A stretch of DNA of 64,000 nt, taken from the NCBI GenBank assembly GCA_017533825.1, contig JAFWIE010000038.1, positions 1 through 64,000 on the forward strand, read 5' to 3'. Positions 7,945 through 16,757 of the stretch are shown piece after piece (position 1 is the first letter of the stretch; the number at the start of each line of letters is the position of its first letter). Both the position numbers and the translations under genes were made by a program. A model generated the notes under the pieces. The model was not told the origin of the DNA, did not search any database, and was given only the letters and a program-made list of their open reading frames with translations. This DNA comes from Atopobiaceae bacterium (GTDB taxonomy: Bacteria > Actinomycetota > Coriobacteriia > Coriobacteriales > Atopobiaceae).

Positions 7945-9228
7945 TTACTCAGGCGTGATGGTCGTCACTCCACCCATGTATGGTACGAGTGCCTCGGGCA
8001 CCGTGATGGTTCCATCGGCATTCTGGTAGTTCTCGATGACGGCCGCCATAGTGCGACCCACGGCCAGTCCGGACCCGTTGAGCGTGTGGGCAAAGCGCGT
8101 TCCCTTGAACTCTGCGGGGTCGCGATACTTGATGTTTGCGCGACGCGCTTGGAAATCGCCGCAGTTGGAGCAGCTCGAAATCTCCTTGTAGGCATGGTAG
8201 CTGGGCAGCCACACCTCGATGTCGTAGGTCTTCTTTGCGCTGAAGCCGATGTCGCCCGTGCACAGCGTCACCACGCGATACGGGAGGCCCAGCTTCTGCA
8301 GGACGAGCTCGGCCTCTGCCGTCATGGACTCGAGCTGGTTCATGGAGTCCTCAGGCTTGGCGAACTTGACCATCTCGACCTTGTCGAACTCATGCACGCG
8401 AATGATGCCACGCGTGTCGCGCCCGGCCGACCCCGCCTCCTCGCGGAAGCACGGGGTGAACGCGCAGTACCACAAAGGCAGCTTGTCGCCGTCAATCACC
8501 TCGTCGCGATGCAGGTTGGTGAGCTGCACCTCCGCCGTGGGAATGAGATACAGGTCGGGATTGACGTGGTAGAGGTCCTCGTCGAACTTGGGCAGCTGAC
8601 CCGTGCCAAAGAGCGACGCCTGGTTGGTGATGACCGGTGGCCACCACTCCTTGAAGCCCGCCTCGTTGTGGCAGTCGATCATGAAGTTGATGAGCGCACG
8701 CTCCAGACGCGCCCCGAGCCCGCCCAGGACGTAGAAGCGCGTGCCTGCAAGCTTTACGCCGCGGTCGAAGTCGATGATGCCCAACTCGGGTCCGAGGTCC
8801 CAGTGGGCCTTCGCGTCGAAGTCGAACTCCCGCGGCGTGCCCCAGCGACGCACCTCGGGATTGTCGGAGTCGTCGGCCCCGTACGGCACCGACTCATCGG
8901 GGATGTTGGGGATGCCTGCCACGAGGTCAAACAGCTGCTGCTCGACCTCCTTGCGACGCTCGTTCAGCTCAGCGATGGCACCCTTGCTCGCCGCGACCTT
9001 GGCCTTCGCCTCCTCGGCCTCCTCGCGCTTACCCTCGCGCATGAGCTGGCCGATTCGCTTGGATGCGGCGTTGCGCTCGGCTTGGAGGCGCTCGACCTCC
9101 ACGATGGTGGAGCGGCGCAGCTCGTCAAGCTCAAAGAACTTCTCGCGATCCCAATGTGCGTTCTGGCGCGATGCGCAGGAGGCATCCACCACGTCGGGAT
9201 TCTCGCGTACAAATGTGATATCGAGCAT
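7945..9228 (-). CDS. serS: seryl-tRNA synthetase
   Basis: A 427-residue class II aminoacyl-tRNA synthetase that charges tRNA-Ser. The N-terminal long coiled-coil arm that grips the tRNA variable loop is visible at about residues 28-105. Motif 2 reads FREEAGSAGRDTRG with RVHEFDKVE after it, and motif 3 reads GSGLAVGRTMAAVIEN near the C-terminus. Length matches the family. I chose ATG 9228 (MLDITFVREN), the usual family start; the frame continues upstream without homology. AAAGG precedes the ATG. Monocistronic, with no T-box leader in the 97 bases before the divergent gene. Confidence 0.97.
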   Translation of the reverse strand: MLDITFVRENPDVVDASCASRQNAHWDREKFFELDELRRSTIVEVERLQAERNAASKRIGQLMREGKREEAEEAKAKVAASKGAIAELNERRKEVEQQLFDLVAGIPNIPDESVPYGADDSDNPEVRRWGTPREFDFDAKAHWDLGPELGIIDFDRGVKLAGTRFYVLGGLGARLERALINFMIDCHNEAGFKEWWPPVITNQASLFGTGQLPKFDEDLYHVNPDLYLIPTAEVQLTNLHRDEVIDGDKLPLWYCAFTPCFREEAGSAGRDTRGIIRVHEFDKVEMVKFAKPEDSMNQLESMTAEAELVLQKLGLPYRVVTLCTGDIGFSAKKTYDIEVWLPSYHAYKEISSCSNCGDFQARRANIKYRDPAEFKGTRFAHTLNGSGLAVGRTMAAVIENYQNADGTITVPEALVPYMGGVTTITPE

Positions 9229-9325
9229 GGGCGACCTTTCTGTTGGGCACCTTTCGTACAGTTGCAGCACAGCTAAGTATATACTTGTGGGCGCAAACGA
9301 CGTACCACACGGAAAGGCGCCGCAC

Positions 9326-9514
9326 GTGGAATCTATCAATCAATTCTTTGCTTGGCTCTTTGGCACGAAGGCGGGCGTTCTTGCGCTGATGGTAGGGGGC
9401 GTCCTCTTGTTCTTGGTACTGGCGTGGGTGCTCGAGAAGCGCACGAGGGCGAAGTTCTACAACCACCAGAAGTCGCCCGACGACTGGGACCTCTTCGGCG
9501 ATGACGAAGAGTAG
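9326..9514 (+). CDS. small single-pass membrane protein
   Basis: A 62-residue protein from GTG 9326, preceded by GGAAAGG. It has one hydrophobic helix (about residues 16-38, VLALMVGGVLLFLVLAWVL) and a charged cytoplasmic tail ending SPDDWDLFGDDEE. It is divergent from serS. The pattern resembles a small Coriobacteriia family of unknown function. No enzymatic motif is visible. Confidence 0.65.
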   Translation: MESINQFFAWLFGTKAGVLALMVGGVLLFLVLAWVLEKRTRAKFYNHQKSPDDWDLFGDDEE

Positions 9515-9564
9515 CAGGTTGACACCTTCCGAGAGCGATTTGTCGCATGCGACATGCTGAGAGC

Positions 9565-10863
9565 ATGAAAGAATCCAACTCGCTCTTCTCGCTTCCCAAC
9601 TATCCAGCATGGTTTGGTGCCGATACGTTCCTGCTCGCAGGATCCGCCATCCACTGGATCGTAATCTCGGTGATGGCATACCAACTCTCGGGTTCCATCA
9701 CGGTTGCCGGTTGGTTCTCCACCGCACGCGGCATCATGAGCGTCATAACTCAGGTGACGGGTGGCACCTTCATCGACCGACACGACCATCGCACGCTCAT
9801 CCTCGTACAGGCAGGCAGCTGTGCGCTCATCTGGTTCACGATGGGAATGCTCCACGTCGCCGGACTGCTGACGTTCCCCCTCTTTGCCGGCCTGTGCCTG
9901 ACCTCCTCGGCCGTCTTTGGATTCTTGGGAGGCACGACGAACGCATCACTCATCCGCGTGGTGGGACCTTCGCGCTATGCGCAGGCAGAGAGTCTCAACC
10001 AAGGCAGGGATGCAGCCGTCAATACGGCGGGATCACCCTTGGGCGCAGCGCTCTTTGGCGTCAACCAGGCGTTTCCCTTCTTCGCGAGCGCCGTTTGCGA
10101 TGCCGTCGCCTTCGTCTCCGCGCTGTTCCTGCACCTACCGGACATCTCGGAGGCGTCCCCCACAAGTCCGGAAAACCCGGGAGAAGGCACGATGACCTCC
10201 GCCCAGACGGGCGGCCAACCCGCAAACAAGTCGCCTTCCTTCCTCATCGACCTCATCGATGGCTGGCGCTGGGTGCTTGCGAGCAAGACCATCGTCAGTG
10301 CCGTCGGCATCGTCGGTCTGTGTCAGTTCGCCGTGTTCGCGCTTCACCAAGCCGTCAACCTCAGCCTCGTGCAGATGGGGACCGACCCGCTGCTCATCAG
10401 CCTCTCCAACGTTGGCATGGCCGCAGGTACCATGGTGGGCTCCGTGGTGTCGATGCGCATCTGCAACAACATCCCCGCGGGACGAGGCATCGTCGCGATA
10501 CTCGCCCTCACGGCCGTCTCGTACCTTCCCATGGCCCTGTGGCAGAACTACCCCGCCATCATCGTCTCTACATTCTTGTCGAGCCTGCCCATGCCGCTCT
10601 TCGCGGCACTCGCGAATGGCTTCGTCTTCTCGAAGACGCCGGTGGACAAGCAGGGGCGGACGCGCTCGGCCGTGATGACAGCCGTCATGCTGTTTGCCAG
10701 CGGTTCAGGGGCGCTCGCCGGCGAGCTCATCCCACGCCTCGGATTCGGTGGCTTCGTCTACGTGATGATCGCGCTCATGACGCTCTCCGCAACGCTCGCG
10801 GCACTCAACCCGCGAATCAGGCGCATTCCGGCATCACCCGAATGGCCCAACGTCCCCCTGTAG
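9565..10863 (+). CDS. MFS transporter, EntS/MFS_3-like
   Basis: A 432-residue polytopic membrane protein with about 12 hydrophobic segments and a long hydrophilic central loop (about residues 205-235, rich in Pro, Ser and Gly). The region after helix 2 reads GGTFIDRHDHR, the MFS loop 2-3 signature in the form used by the EntS/MFS_3 exporters. Substrate unknown; export of a small molecule is the usual role. ATG 9565 follows a GAGAG; ATG 9547 in the same frame adds six residues. The amidohydrolase gene begins 18 bases downstream and is probably co-transcribed. Confidence 0.85.
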   Translation: MKESNSLFSLPNYPAWFGADTFLLAGSAIHWIVISVMAYQLSGSITVAGWFSTARGIMSVITQVTGGTFIDRHDHRTLILVQAGSCALIWFTMGMLHVAGLLTFPLFAGLCLTSSAVFGFLGGTTNASLIRVVGPSRYAQAESLNQGRDAAVNTAGSPLGAALFGVNQAFPFFASAVCDAVAFVSALFLHLPDISEASPTSPENPGEGTMTSAQTGGQPANKSPSFLIDLIDGWRWVLASKTIVSAVGIVGLCQFAVFALHQAVNLSLVQMGTDPLLISLSNVGMAAGTMVGSVVSMRICNNIPAGRGIVAILALTAVSYLPMALWQNYPAIIVSTFLSSLPMPLFAALANGFVFSKTPVDKQGRTRSAVMTAVMLFASGSGALAGELIPRLGFGGFVYVMIALMTLSATLAALNPRIRRIPASPEWPNVPL

Positions 10864-10881
10864 CATGACAAGGGAGCTCAC

Positions 10882-12489
10882 ATGAGAGTCATCACTTCCA
10901 CGAAGGTGTTCACGGGCGCATCGAATTGCGACGTAGCGCAACCGCTCGCCGTCGCCATCAGCGATGGGCGCGTGACAGCCGTCGCACCACGCGAAGAGGC
11001 CCACACTCTGGCCAACGACGCGCAGGTCGAGGATTGGGGCGATGCGTTCGTGTGCCCGGGCTTCATCGACGCACACCAGCACGTCCAGCACGCAGCACTC
11101 TTTCCCAGCAGCTTGGCCTGCGAGTATGCCGGCACCTCGGAGGAGGACTGCGTGGCACATCTACAGGCTTGGGCGCATGGGCAGACGGACCCCGACACCA
11201 CATCGTGGCTCGTCTGTCATGGATGGCGTGACTCACTCTGGCACGCTGCCCCGCCACCGACGCGCGCCTCGCTCGACGCCGCCTTCCCCCATCGCCCGGT
11301 AGCGATGTATTCCGGAGACGCCCACACGCTCTGGACCAACACCGCAGGCCTTCGTGCGCTCGGCCTCACTGACGATTCCGAGCCCCCTGCGGGAGGCAGC
11401 TTCGACCGGGACGAGCACGGGCACCTGACGGGCGTGCTGCGCGAGGCGGCGGGCATGACCAATGTGGCACGCGTCCTCGCGAGCTTCTCGACCGAAGAGC
11501 TCATGCGCGTATATCGCACCTACCTCAACCACCTGCGCAGCATGGGCATCACTTCCGTGGCAGACATGGCGCTCTCGCTCGTCCCCGGTGCCGACGGCAT
11601 ACGTCCCGACATCTACGAGAAGCTCGAGGCCGCAGGTAACCTCTGCGTACGGACGCACCTCTTCCCCTGCCTCGGCGATGACCAGTCGAACCTCGAGGAG
11701 CTGCAGGCCCGACTCACGGGAGCCAAGCTGCGGGCACCCGGTTTCAAGCAGTTCTTTGACGGGGTGAGCAGCCAACACACCGCCTGGTGCGGTGAGCCGT
11801 ACGCCAATGCACGCTTCGCGGGCGATGTAGGCCGCCCGACCGTGGCACCCGAACGCATGCGCAGACTGGTATTGGCTGCCGCCAAACGGGGGCACGCCGT
11901 ACGTATACACACCATCGGCGACGAAGCGGTGCATGTGGCGCTGGACATCTTTTGCGAGGCACGTGCTCGGTACGGAACGCCAACGCAGGGATGTCACACG
12001 CTCGAGCACGTCGAAGACATCCGACCTGCCGACATCGCGCGCTTTGCCGCCGCCGGTGTCGTCGCTTCCGTGCAACCTCCGCACGTCACCATCGACCTCG
12101 AGCAGCCCGAACGCGACCTCGGCGCATGGCGCGCGCAGCGCATGTGGCCCTTCGCAACGATGCTGCGAGAAGGTGCGACTCTCGCCTTGGGCACCGACGC
12201 GCCCGTGGTGCCGCCCACGAGCATGGACGTGCTCTACACAGCCGTCACGCGCCGCACGCCCAAGGACCATGAGCCAGCCGAGGGATGGCATCACGAACAT
12301 GCCCTCTCGCGAGCACAGGCCTTGCGCGCCTATAGTTTGGGCGGAGCTGCAGCCGTGGGACGTGCACGTGAGCTGGGATCCCTTGAGCCCGGCAAGCTTG
12401 CCGACCTTGCCATCTGGGATACAGACCTCATCGGTTGCGATGCGAGCGCCCTCCAGCATGCGCACTGCCTCGCAACCGAGCTCGGTTAG
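10882..12489 (+). CDS. amidohydrolase family 3 (YtcJ-like) metal-dependent hydrolase
   Basis: A 535-residue TIM-barrel amidohydrolase. Metal-binding elements are visible as DAHQH after GFI near residue 65, GDAHTLW, HTIGDEAVH, HTLEHVED and LGTDAPV, and the frame ends with the usual GSLEPGKLADLAIWD small-domain strand. YtcJ-like enzymes hydrolyse C-N bonds in small amides; the substrate is not predictable. Length is standard. It follows the MFS gene by 18 bases with a GGGAG-type ribosome site, which suggests uptake or export coupled to hydrolysis. Confidence 0.88.
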   Translation: MRVITSTKVFTGASNCDVAQPLAVAISDGRVTAVAPREEAHTLANDAQVEDWGDAFVCPGFIDAHQHVQHAALFPSSLACEYAGTSEEDCVAHLQAWAHGQTDPDTTSWLVCHGWRDSLWHAAPPPTRASLDAAFPHRPVAMYSGDAHTLWTNTAGLRALGLTDDSEPPAGGSFDRDEHGHLTGVLREAAGMTNVARVLASFSTEELMRVYRTYLNHLRSMGITSVADMALSLVPGADGIRPDIYEKLEAAGNLCVRTHLFPCLGDDQSNLEELQARLTGAKLRAPGFKQFFDGVSSQHTAWCGEPYANARFAGDVGRPTVAPERMRRLVLAAAKRGHAVRIHTIGDEAVHVALDIFCEARARYGTPTQGCHTLEHVEDIRPADIARFAAAGVVASVQPPHVTIDLEQPERDLGAWRAQRMWPFATMLREGATLALGTDAPVVPPTSMDVLYTAVTRRTPKDHEPAEGWHHEHALSRAQALRAYSLGGAAAVGRARELGSLEPGKLADLAIWDTDLIGCDASALQHAHCLATELG

Positions 12490-12529
12490 CGTGCTACACT
12501 GTGTCCCATCCAACGTCGAAGGAGGACCC

Positions 12530-12940
12530 GTGGACATCCAGGCCGCAGCAACACAGCTCATCAACTACCTCAGCAAGAACCCCGAGCTCATCGCCCAGTT
12601 CGCGAAACACCCCTACTCCACCACCGCCACGGCGACCGGCACGGACGAGAAGATCTCGAAGGACGACATGAGCCAGATCATGACCCAAGTTGCCGCTCAG
12701 TCCAGCGGACAGCACCTCGGATCCAATGACATCGCAAGCGCCGCGGCAAACCTGCTGGGACAGAGCGGTGGTAGCGTTCACACGCTCGCCAGCTCCCTCT
12801 TTGGCGGTGCGAGCACCGCTGGCAACGCCGGAGCCACTCCCTCCATGGCCGACATTCTCGCCAAATCAGTGATCGGTGGCGTTGCTGCGCGCGGCTTCGC
12901 CTCTATTCTCACGAGCGCCCTCGGCACCAACAAGAAGTAG
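12530..12940 (+). CDS. small Ala/Ser/Gly-rich protein of unknown function
   Basis: A 136-residue protein from GTG 12530, preceded by an excellent GGAGGA. It begins VDIQAAATQLINYLSKNPEL, has a Ser/Gly-rich middle and a hydrophobic C-terminal part (SVIGGVAARGFASIL), ending KK. There is no signal peptide. It may be peripheral to the membrane. I do not recognise it. Two hairpins follow. Confidence 0.6.
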   Translation: MDIQAAATQLINYLSKNPELIAQFAKHPYSTTATATGTDEKISKDDMSQIMTQVAAQSSGQHLGSNDIASAAANLLGQSGGSVHTLASSLFGGASTAGNAGATPSMADILAKSVIGGVAARGFASILTSALGTNKK

Positions 12941-12968
12941 CACGCATCGTTCTCATGCACTAAAGAGG

Positions 12969-13007
12969 ACGCAGGTCGCCGGGGGAAGGAAGCCCGACGA
13001 CCTGCGT
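12969..13007 (+). terminator. hairpin after the small Ala/Ser-rich gene
   Basis: ACGCAGGTCG (12969-12978) and CGACCTGCGT (12998-13007) form a 10-bp perfect stem with a 19-base loop, 28 bases after the stop codon. There is no clear T-run. Confidence 0.5.
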
Positions 13008-13020
13008 TCGTCTGCAAGGA

Positions 13021-13044
13021 GTTGCGTGTCTGGCCACACGCAAC
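13021..13044 (+). terminator. second hairpin, terminator or leader structure
   Basis: GTTGCGTGT and ACACGCAAC form a 9-bp perfect stem with loop CTGGCC, followed by TT. Directly after the first hairpin, it could be a tandem terminator or part of the leader of the ClpX-like mRNA. Confidence 0.45.
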
Positions 13045-13250
13045 TTGGAAGGAAGGAGACGCTGCGTTTCTGCATCGTCTGCTACTAATACGTAGCCCGG
13101 CGACCGATGTCCCACGTATACATCGCTCATCACATCTCCTTCACAACTCGCGTATCGTGGCATATGGCGGCACGCCTTGGGGGACGTAATGCATCGTGCG
13201 CGATATTCTTCTCGCGGCACCTTCGTCCTCATTCCTGCAAAGGAGCGCTC

Positions 13251-14885
13251 ATGGAAGACGGCGCAAAGATCTTCTCGACCATCATGAACGTCTTGCGCAA
13301 TCGCAAGGCGGCCATCGCAATAGCGGTCTTTGTCGCGCTGCTCGTTGCGGCACGCGTCTTCTCGGACTCGCTTGAAGCCATAGCGGCGGGACTCACGGTG
13401 GACCTCGTCCTCACCTGGGTCATGACCGGCGTCGTGGTGATAGGTGCCATCGGCCTGGTGTTCTACTACAAGAACTACTTCGCCTACTGGAAGGACCACG
13501 AGTACAAACCACCTTTCGGCACGGCGCCCACCATGCAGGAGCACTACGACAAGTACTACCTCAGCAACAAGGTTCGCCTCAACGCCTTTGGCGAGATGGT
13601 CCCCGTCGACACCAAGCCCGTCCCGACGGCACCACGCGGCGAGAAGGCCAAGCCCAAAGGGGAGGATAAGGATCGGCGGAGCGGCACTAAGGAGAAGCCC
13701 GCAACACAGCCCAGGCAGGAACGCAACACAAAGCCCGCCACCAGCAGCAAGAAGGGCAGGAAGCGCAAGGTGTTCGCGGCCCCTCAGGCCGGCAAGGCCA
13801 TCGACACGCAGGTCGAGGTGGGACCGACGCTTCGCGCCGACGGAACCCTACCCACGCCACGCGAGCTGTATGACGCGATGGGTGCCTACGTCATCGGCCA
13901 GGAGGATGCGCGCCGGACCCTCTCCGTCGCCGTCTACAACCATTACAAGCGCACCATGGCAGATTGGAAGCCCGCGGACGACGTCGAGATTGCCAAGTCG
14001 AACATCATGCTCCTGGGCCCTACCGGCACGGGCAAGACGCTCATGGTCCAGACGCTCGCACGCATCCTCGACGTTCCCCTCGTCATCGCCGATGCGACGA
14101 CGCTCACCGACGCGGGATACGTGGGCGAGGACGTGGAGTCCATCCTCGCGCGTCTCATCCAGCAGGCCAGGAGCGCCGAAGCCGCCACGCTCGGCATCGT
14201 GTACATCGATGAGATAGACAAGATTGCGAAGAACTCCAACGCCGGCACTTTCGCCTCAACAAGCGGAGACCCGTCCGGCGAGGGTGTCCAGCAGGCGCTT
14301 CTCAAGTTGCTCGAAGGGTCCACCGCCTCAGTTCCGCCGCTCGGCGGGCGCACGAGCCTCTTCCAGAAGAACACGCAGCTCGATACCACCAATATCCTCT
14401 TCATCTGTGGCGGTGCGTTTGTCGGACTCGACGATATCGTACGACGCCGCGTCGCAAACCACAGCGTGGGGTTTGCCGTCTCGGACAAGAAAGACACCGA
14501 GTTGGACAACGACGATGTCCTCGCCCTTGTGGAGCCGCAGGACCTCTACCGCTTCGGCCTGATTCCGGAGCTGGTCGGCCGCATACCCGTGATCACCCAC
14601 ACCAATGAGCTCACGGTCGATGCGATGGTGCGCATCCTCACCGAGCCACGCAACGCCATCGTCCGGCAATATCAGGAGCTCCTTGCCTTCGACGGCATCG
14701 AGCTTGTGTTTGAGGACGAGGCACTGCGCGCCATCGGCACGACGGCGTTGCAGCGCAAGACCGGCGCACGCGGCCTGCGCTCCATCTGCGAGATGATCCT
14801 ACGCGACCCGATGTTCGAGCTCCCCGGCACGACCGAAGTACACCGCGTGGTCGTGACCCCCGAACTCACCGTGCGCTACGAATAG
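13251..14885 (+). CDS. membrane-anchored ClpX-like AAA+ ATPase
   Basis: A 544-residue protein whose C-terminal 345 residues are a complete ClpX-type unfoldase: Walker A GPTGTGKT (256-263), Walker B IVYIDEID (316-323), pore loop GYVG (289-292) and sensor 2 in KTGARGLRS (503-511). The ClpX zinc-binding domain is absent. In its place are two membrane helices (about 18-36 and 50-72) and a Lys/Arg/Pro-rich linker (about 115-180). The ClpP-docking loop, IGF in E. coli, reads VGF here (406-408). The RKH pore-entry loop is replaced by GGRTS (365-369). The linker is cytosolic if the AAA+ domain is. ATG 13251 follows AAAGGAG. A membrane-tethered unfoldase, perhaps still able to use ClpP, is inferred. 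Confidence 0.88.
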   Translation: MEDGAKIFSTIMNVLRNRKAAIAIAVFVALLVAARVFSDSLEAIAAGLTVDLVLTWVMTGVVVIGAIGLVFYYKNYFAYWKDHEYKPPFGTAPTMQEHYDKYYLSNKVRLNAFGEMVPVDTKPVPTAPRGEKAKPKGEDKDRRSGTKEKPATQPRQERNTKPATSSKKGRKRKVFAAPQAGKAIDTQVEVGPTLRADGTLPTPRELYDAMGAYVIGQEDARRTLSVAVYNHYKRTMADWKPADDVEIAKSNIMLLGPTGTGKTLMVQTLARILDVPLVIADATTLTDAGYVGEDVESILARLIQQARSAEAATLGIVYIDEIDKIAKNSNAGTFASTSGDPSGEGVQQALLKLLEGSTASVPPLGGRTSLFQKNTQLDTTNILFICGGAFVGLDDIVRRRVANHSVGFAVSDKKDTELDNDDVLALVEPQDLYRFGLIPELVGRIPVITHTNELTVDAMVRILTEPRNAIVRQYQELLAFDGIELVFEDEALRAIGTTALQRKTGARGLRSICEMILRDPMFELPGTTEVHRVVVTPELTVRYE

Positions 14886-14900
14886 GCCTGGGCACCCCAA

Positions 14901-16732
14901 GGGGCTGTATCAAAAGCCCCTGAACAGATGGCCCACAATCACAGAATCGGCTGTGGCTGCGGGCCATCGTTTGTGCGCAAGGGGCGGAACAAGCCCTACA
15001 CCGCAAGCGCGTAGGCCATCTTGCGGATGTTGTGGCCCATCGCGACCATGCGCATCTCGTGGTCGACCTTCTCGAGCCCGCGCAGGAGGAACCGCCTGAA
15101 GCCCCAGTTGCGCTTGATGTCGCCGAAGATGGTCTCGACGTCCACGGACCTGCGCCTGCGAAGCATCGAACCGCGCTCGGTGTGCAGCTTCTCCGATGCC
15201 CTCCTCTTGAAGGCGTCGAGGGTGGGGTTCACGCGCAGGACGCGCACCGCCTCCGGGTCCTTCGACCTGAAGCACCTCCCGCGCAGGGGGCATGCCGGGC
15301 AGCCCTCGCCCACATACACCCTGGTGGTTGACTCGTAGCCCAGGTCGGTCCTGGTCGCCTCCTCCCTCCGGAACGAGAGCGTATGCCCCTCCGGGCACGC
15401 GTACGCGTCGGCCTCCCCGTCGTATGCCCAGTTGGCAGGCCTCATCGGGTCCTCGCGCCACCTGGAGTTCCTGCACTCGCGGAAGAACTCGTTGTGCTTA
15501 ACGTAGGCGTCGCACCCGCGTTCCTCCAGCCACGCGTAGTTCTGCTCGGAGCCGTAGCCGGCGTCGGCGACGACCTCGGAGGGCAGGTGGCCCATGGTCC
15601 CCTCGGCGTGCTCCAGGTGGGGGACCATGCACGCGGTGTCGCCGGGCCTCTGGTGGCAGGTGACGTCGAGTATGAACTGGCCCTCGGTGCCGGCCTGCAC
15701 GTTGTATCCGGGCTTGGTCTGGTTGGTGAGGGAGTCCTCCTTCATGCGCATGAAGGTCGCGTCGCGGTCAGTCTTGGAGTAGCTGCCGCGGCCCGCGTGG
15801 GTCCTCTCCTGCTCCTCGTAGCGGGCCATGCGCTCGGCCCACTCACCCTCGAGCATGCGGCTGGCCCTCCTCAGGGCCCTGCCCTCCTCGTCCTTCGGGC
15901 GCTTGCCCACGCCCTTGCGGCCGATGCGCTCGTTGATCCTGCGCGCGGCCTCGGCGATGGCCTCGGAGTCGATCTCGGACGGGTCGTCGGGGGCCAGCGC
16001 CTCCTCCTCGTCGTCCATCTCGTCGATGGCCGCGAGGTGGGCGCGCACCCTGGCCCGGAGCTGCTCCTTGTACCTCCTGGTCGACTTCGCCCACACGAAC
16101 GTGAACCTGTTGGCGTTAGCCTCGATCTTGGTGCCGTCCAGGAAGTAGGTGTCGAGCGTCACCAGGCCCATGTCCGCGAGGAGCTGGATGACCTCGGAGA
16201 ACACCTCCTCGAAGACGGGCCGCACCCGCTCGGTGCGGAAGCGGTTGACCGTGCAGTGGTCGAGTGGCCGCATGCCGCATATCCACAGGAACCCGACGTT
16301 CTCGCGGGTGGCCCGCGCGATCGCGCGGCTGGAGTAGATCCCGGAGGCGTAGGCGAGCAGCACCACCTTGAGCATCATCTGCGGATCGTGGGCGGGCGCG
16401 CCGCCGCCGGGATAGAGGGCCGTCAGCGTCGACCTGTCGATGGAGCGCACCACCATGTCCACGACGCGCGGCATCGAGCCCTCCGGCACCAGGTCGCCTA
16501 TGTCCGGCGGCAGCAGCATCGGCTGGTCCTGCATGCAGGGCTTGAACCTGGGCTCCGGCATCCCCATCTCCTCTCGCTCTCCTCCCATTATACCTGGATT
16601 GACAGCATAACCGCAGGTAGATTAGGTAGTCGGGCAATGTGCGAGGCAGTGAGGCGGCATCCCGGAGCACGAGAACGGGTGGGCTCCTCGCGGAACCCAC
16701 CCGTTCTACTCAGGGGCTTTTGATACAGCCCC
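14901..16732. mobile_element. complete IS1182-family insertion sequence
   Basis: An 1832-bp element bounded by perfect 23-bp inverted repeats, beginning GGGGCTGTATC at 14901-14923 and mirrored at 16710-16732. It contains one intact transposase on the minus strand. Flanking tetranucleotides are CCAA and GTTG, so no direct target duplication is visible. It sits between the ClpX-like gene and the GntR gene, 15 bases after the ClpX-like stop. The 120 bases of its right end recur at 20377-20496. Confidence 0.93.
14996..16561 (-). CDS. IS1182-family transposase
   Basis: A DDE transposase of about 521 residues. It has the N-terminal DUF772-type domain (MVVRSIDRSTLTALYPGGG, then YASGIYSSRAIARA), a central acidic insertion, TKPGYNVQAG and the C-terminal DDE_Tnp_1 part (VVADAGYGSEQNYAWL, a Cys-rich CPACPLRGRCF, VETIFGDIKRNWGFRRF). 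No frameshift or stop interrupts it, so it should be active. I chose ATG 16561 because AGGAG lies 6 bases upstream; in-frame ATG 16588 would add nine residues. It occupies almost the whole element between the inverted repeats. Confidence 0.93.
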   Translation of the reverse strand: MPEPRFKPCMQDQPMLLPPDIGDLVPEGSMPRVVDMVVRSIDRSTLTALYPGGGAPAHDPQMMLKVVLLAYASGIYSSRAIARATRENVGFLWICGMRPLDHCTVNRFRTERVRPVFEEVFSEVIQLLADMGLVTLDTYFLDGTKIEANANRFTFVWAKSTRRYKEQLRARVRAHLAAIDEMDDEEEALAPDDPSEIDSEAIAEAARRINERIGRKGVGKRPKDEEGRALRRASRMLEGEWAERMARYEEQERTHAGRGSYSKTDRDATFMRMKEDSLTNQTKPGYNVQAGTEGQFILDVTCHQRPGDTACMVPHLEHAEGTMGHLPSEVVADAGYGSEQNYAWLEERGCDAYVKHNEFFRECRNSRWREDPMRPANWAYDGEADAYACPEGHTLSFRREEATRTDLGYESTTRVYVGEGCPACPLRGRCFRSKDPEAVRVLRVNPTLDAFKRRASEKLHTERGSMLRRRRSVDVETIFGDIKRNWGFRRFLLRGLEKVDHEMRMVAMGHNIRKMAYALAV

Positions 16733-16757
16733 GTTGTTGGAGGGTCGTAGCTTTGCC

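Larger units (their letters stand above)
12941..13250. other. structured intergenic region before the ClpX-like gene
   Basis: The 310 bases carry two strong hairpins (12969-13007 and 13021-13044). The remaining sequence up to the AAGGAG at about 13240 shows no gene I would support. A long reading frame on the plus strand runs through it into the ClpX-like gene but looks untranslated. Confidence 0.5.

Noticed and set aside
8086..9276. 396-residue open frame antisense to serS
   Set aside because: serS is certain on the other strand and the antisense protein has no recognisable motif.
9229..9325. T-box leader for serS
   Set aside because: Only 97 bases separate the divergent starts and no T-box sequence or specifier stem is visible.
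13107..13250. Upstream extension of the ClpX-like protein by 48 residues
   Set aside because: The region has no ribosome site at its start and a clear AAAGGAG precedes ATG 13251.
15383..16723. 446-residue plus-strand frame within the IS1182 element
   Set aside because: Shadow of the transposase; Leu/Val/Arg-rich with no domain.
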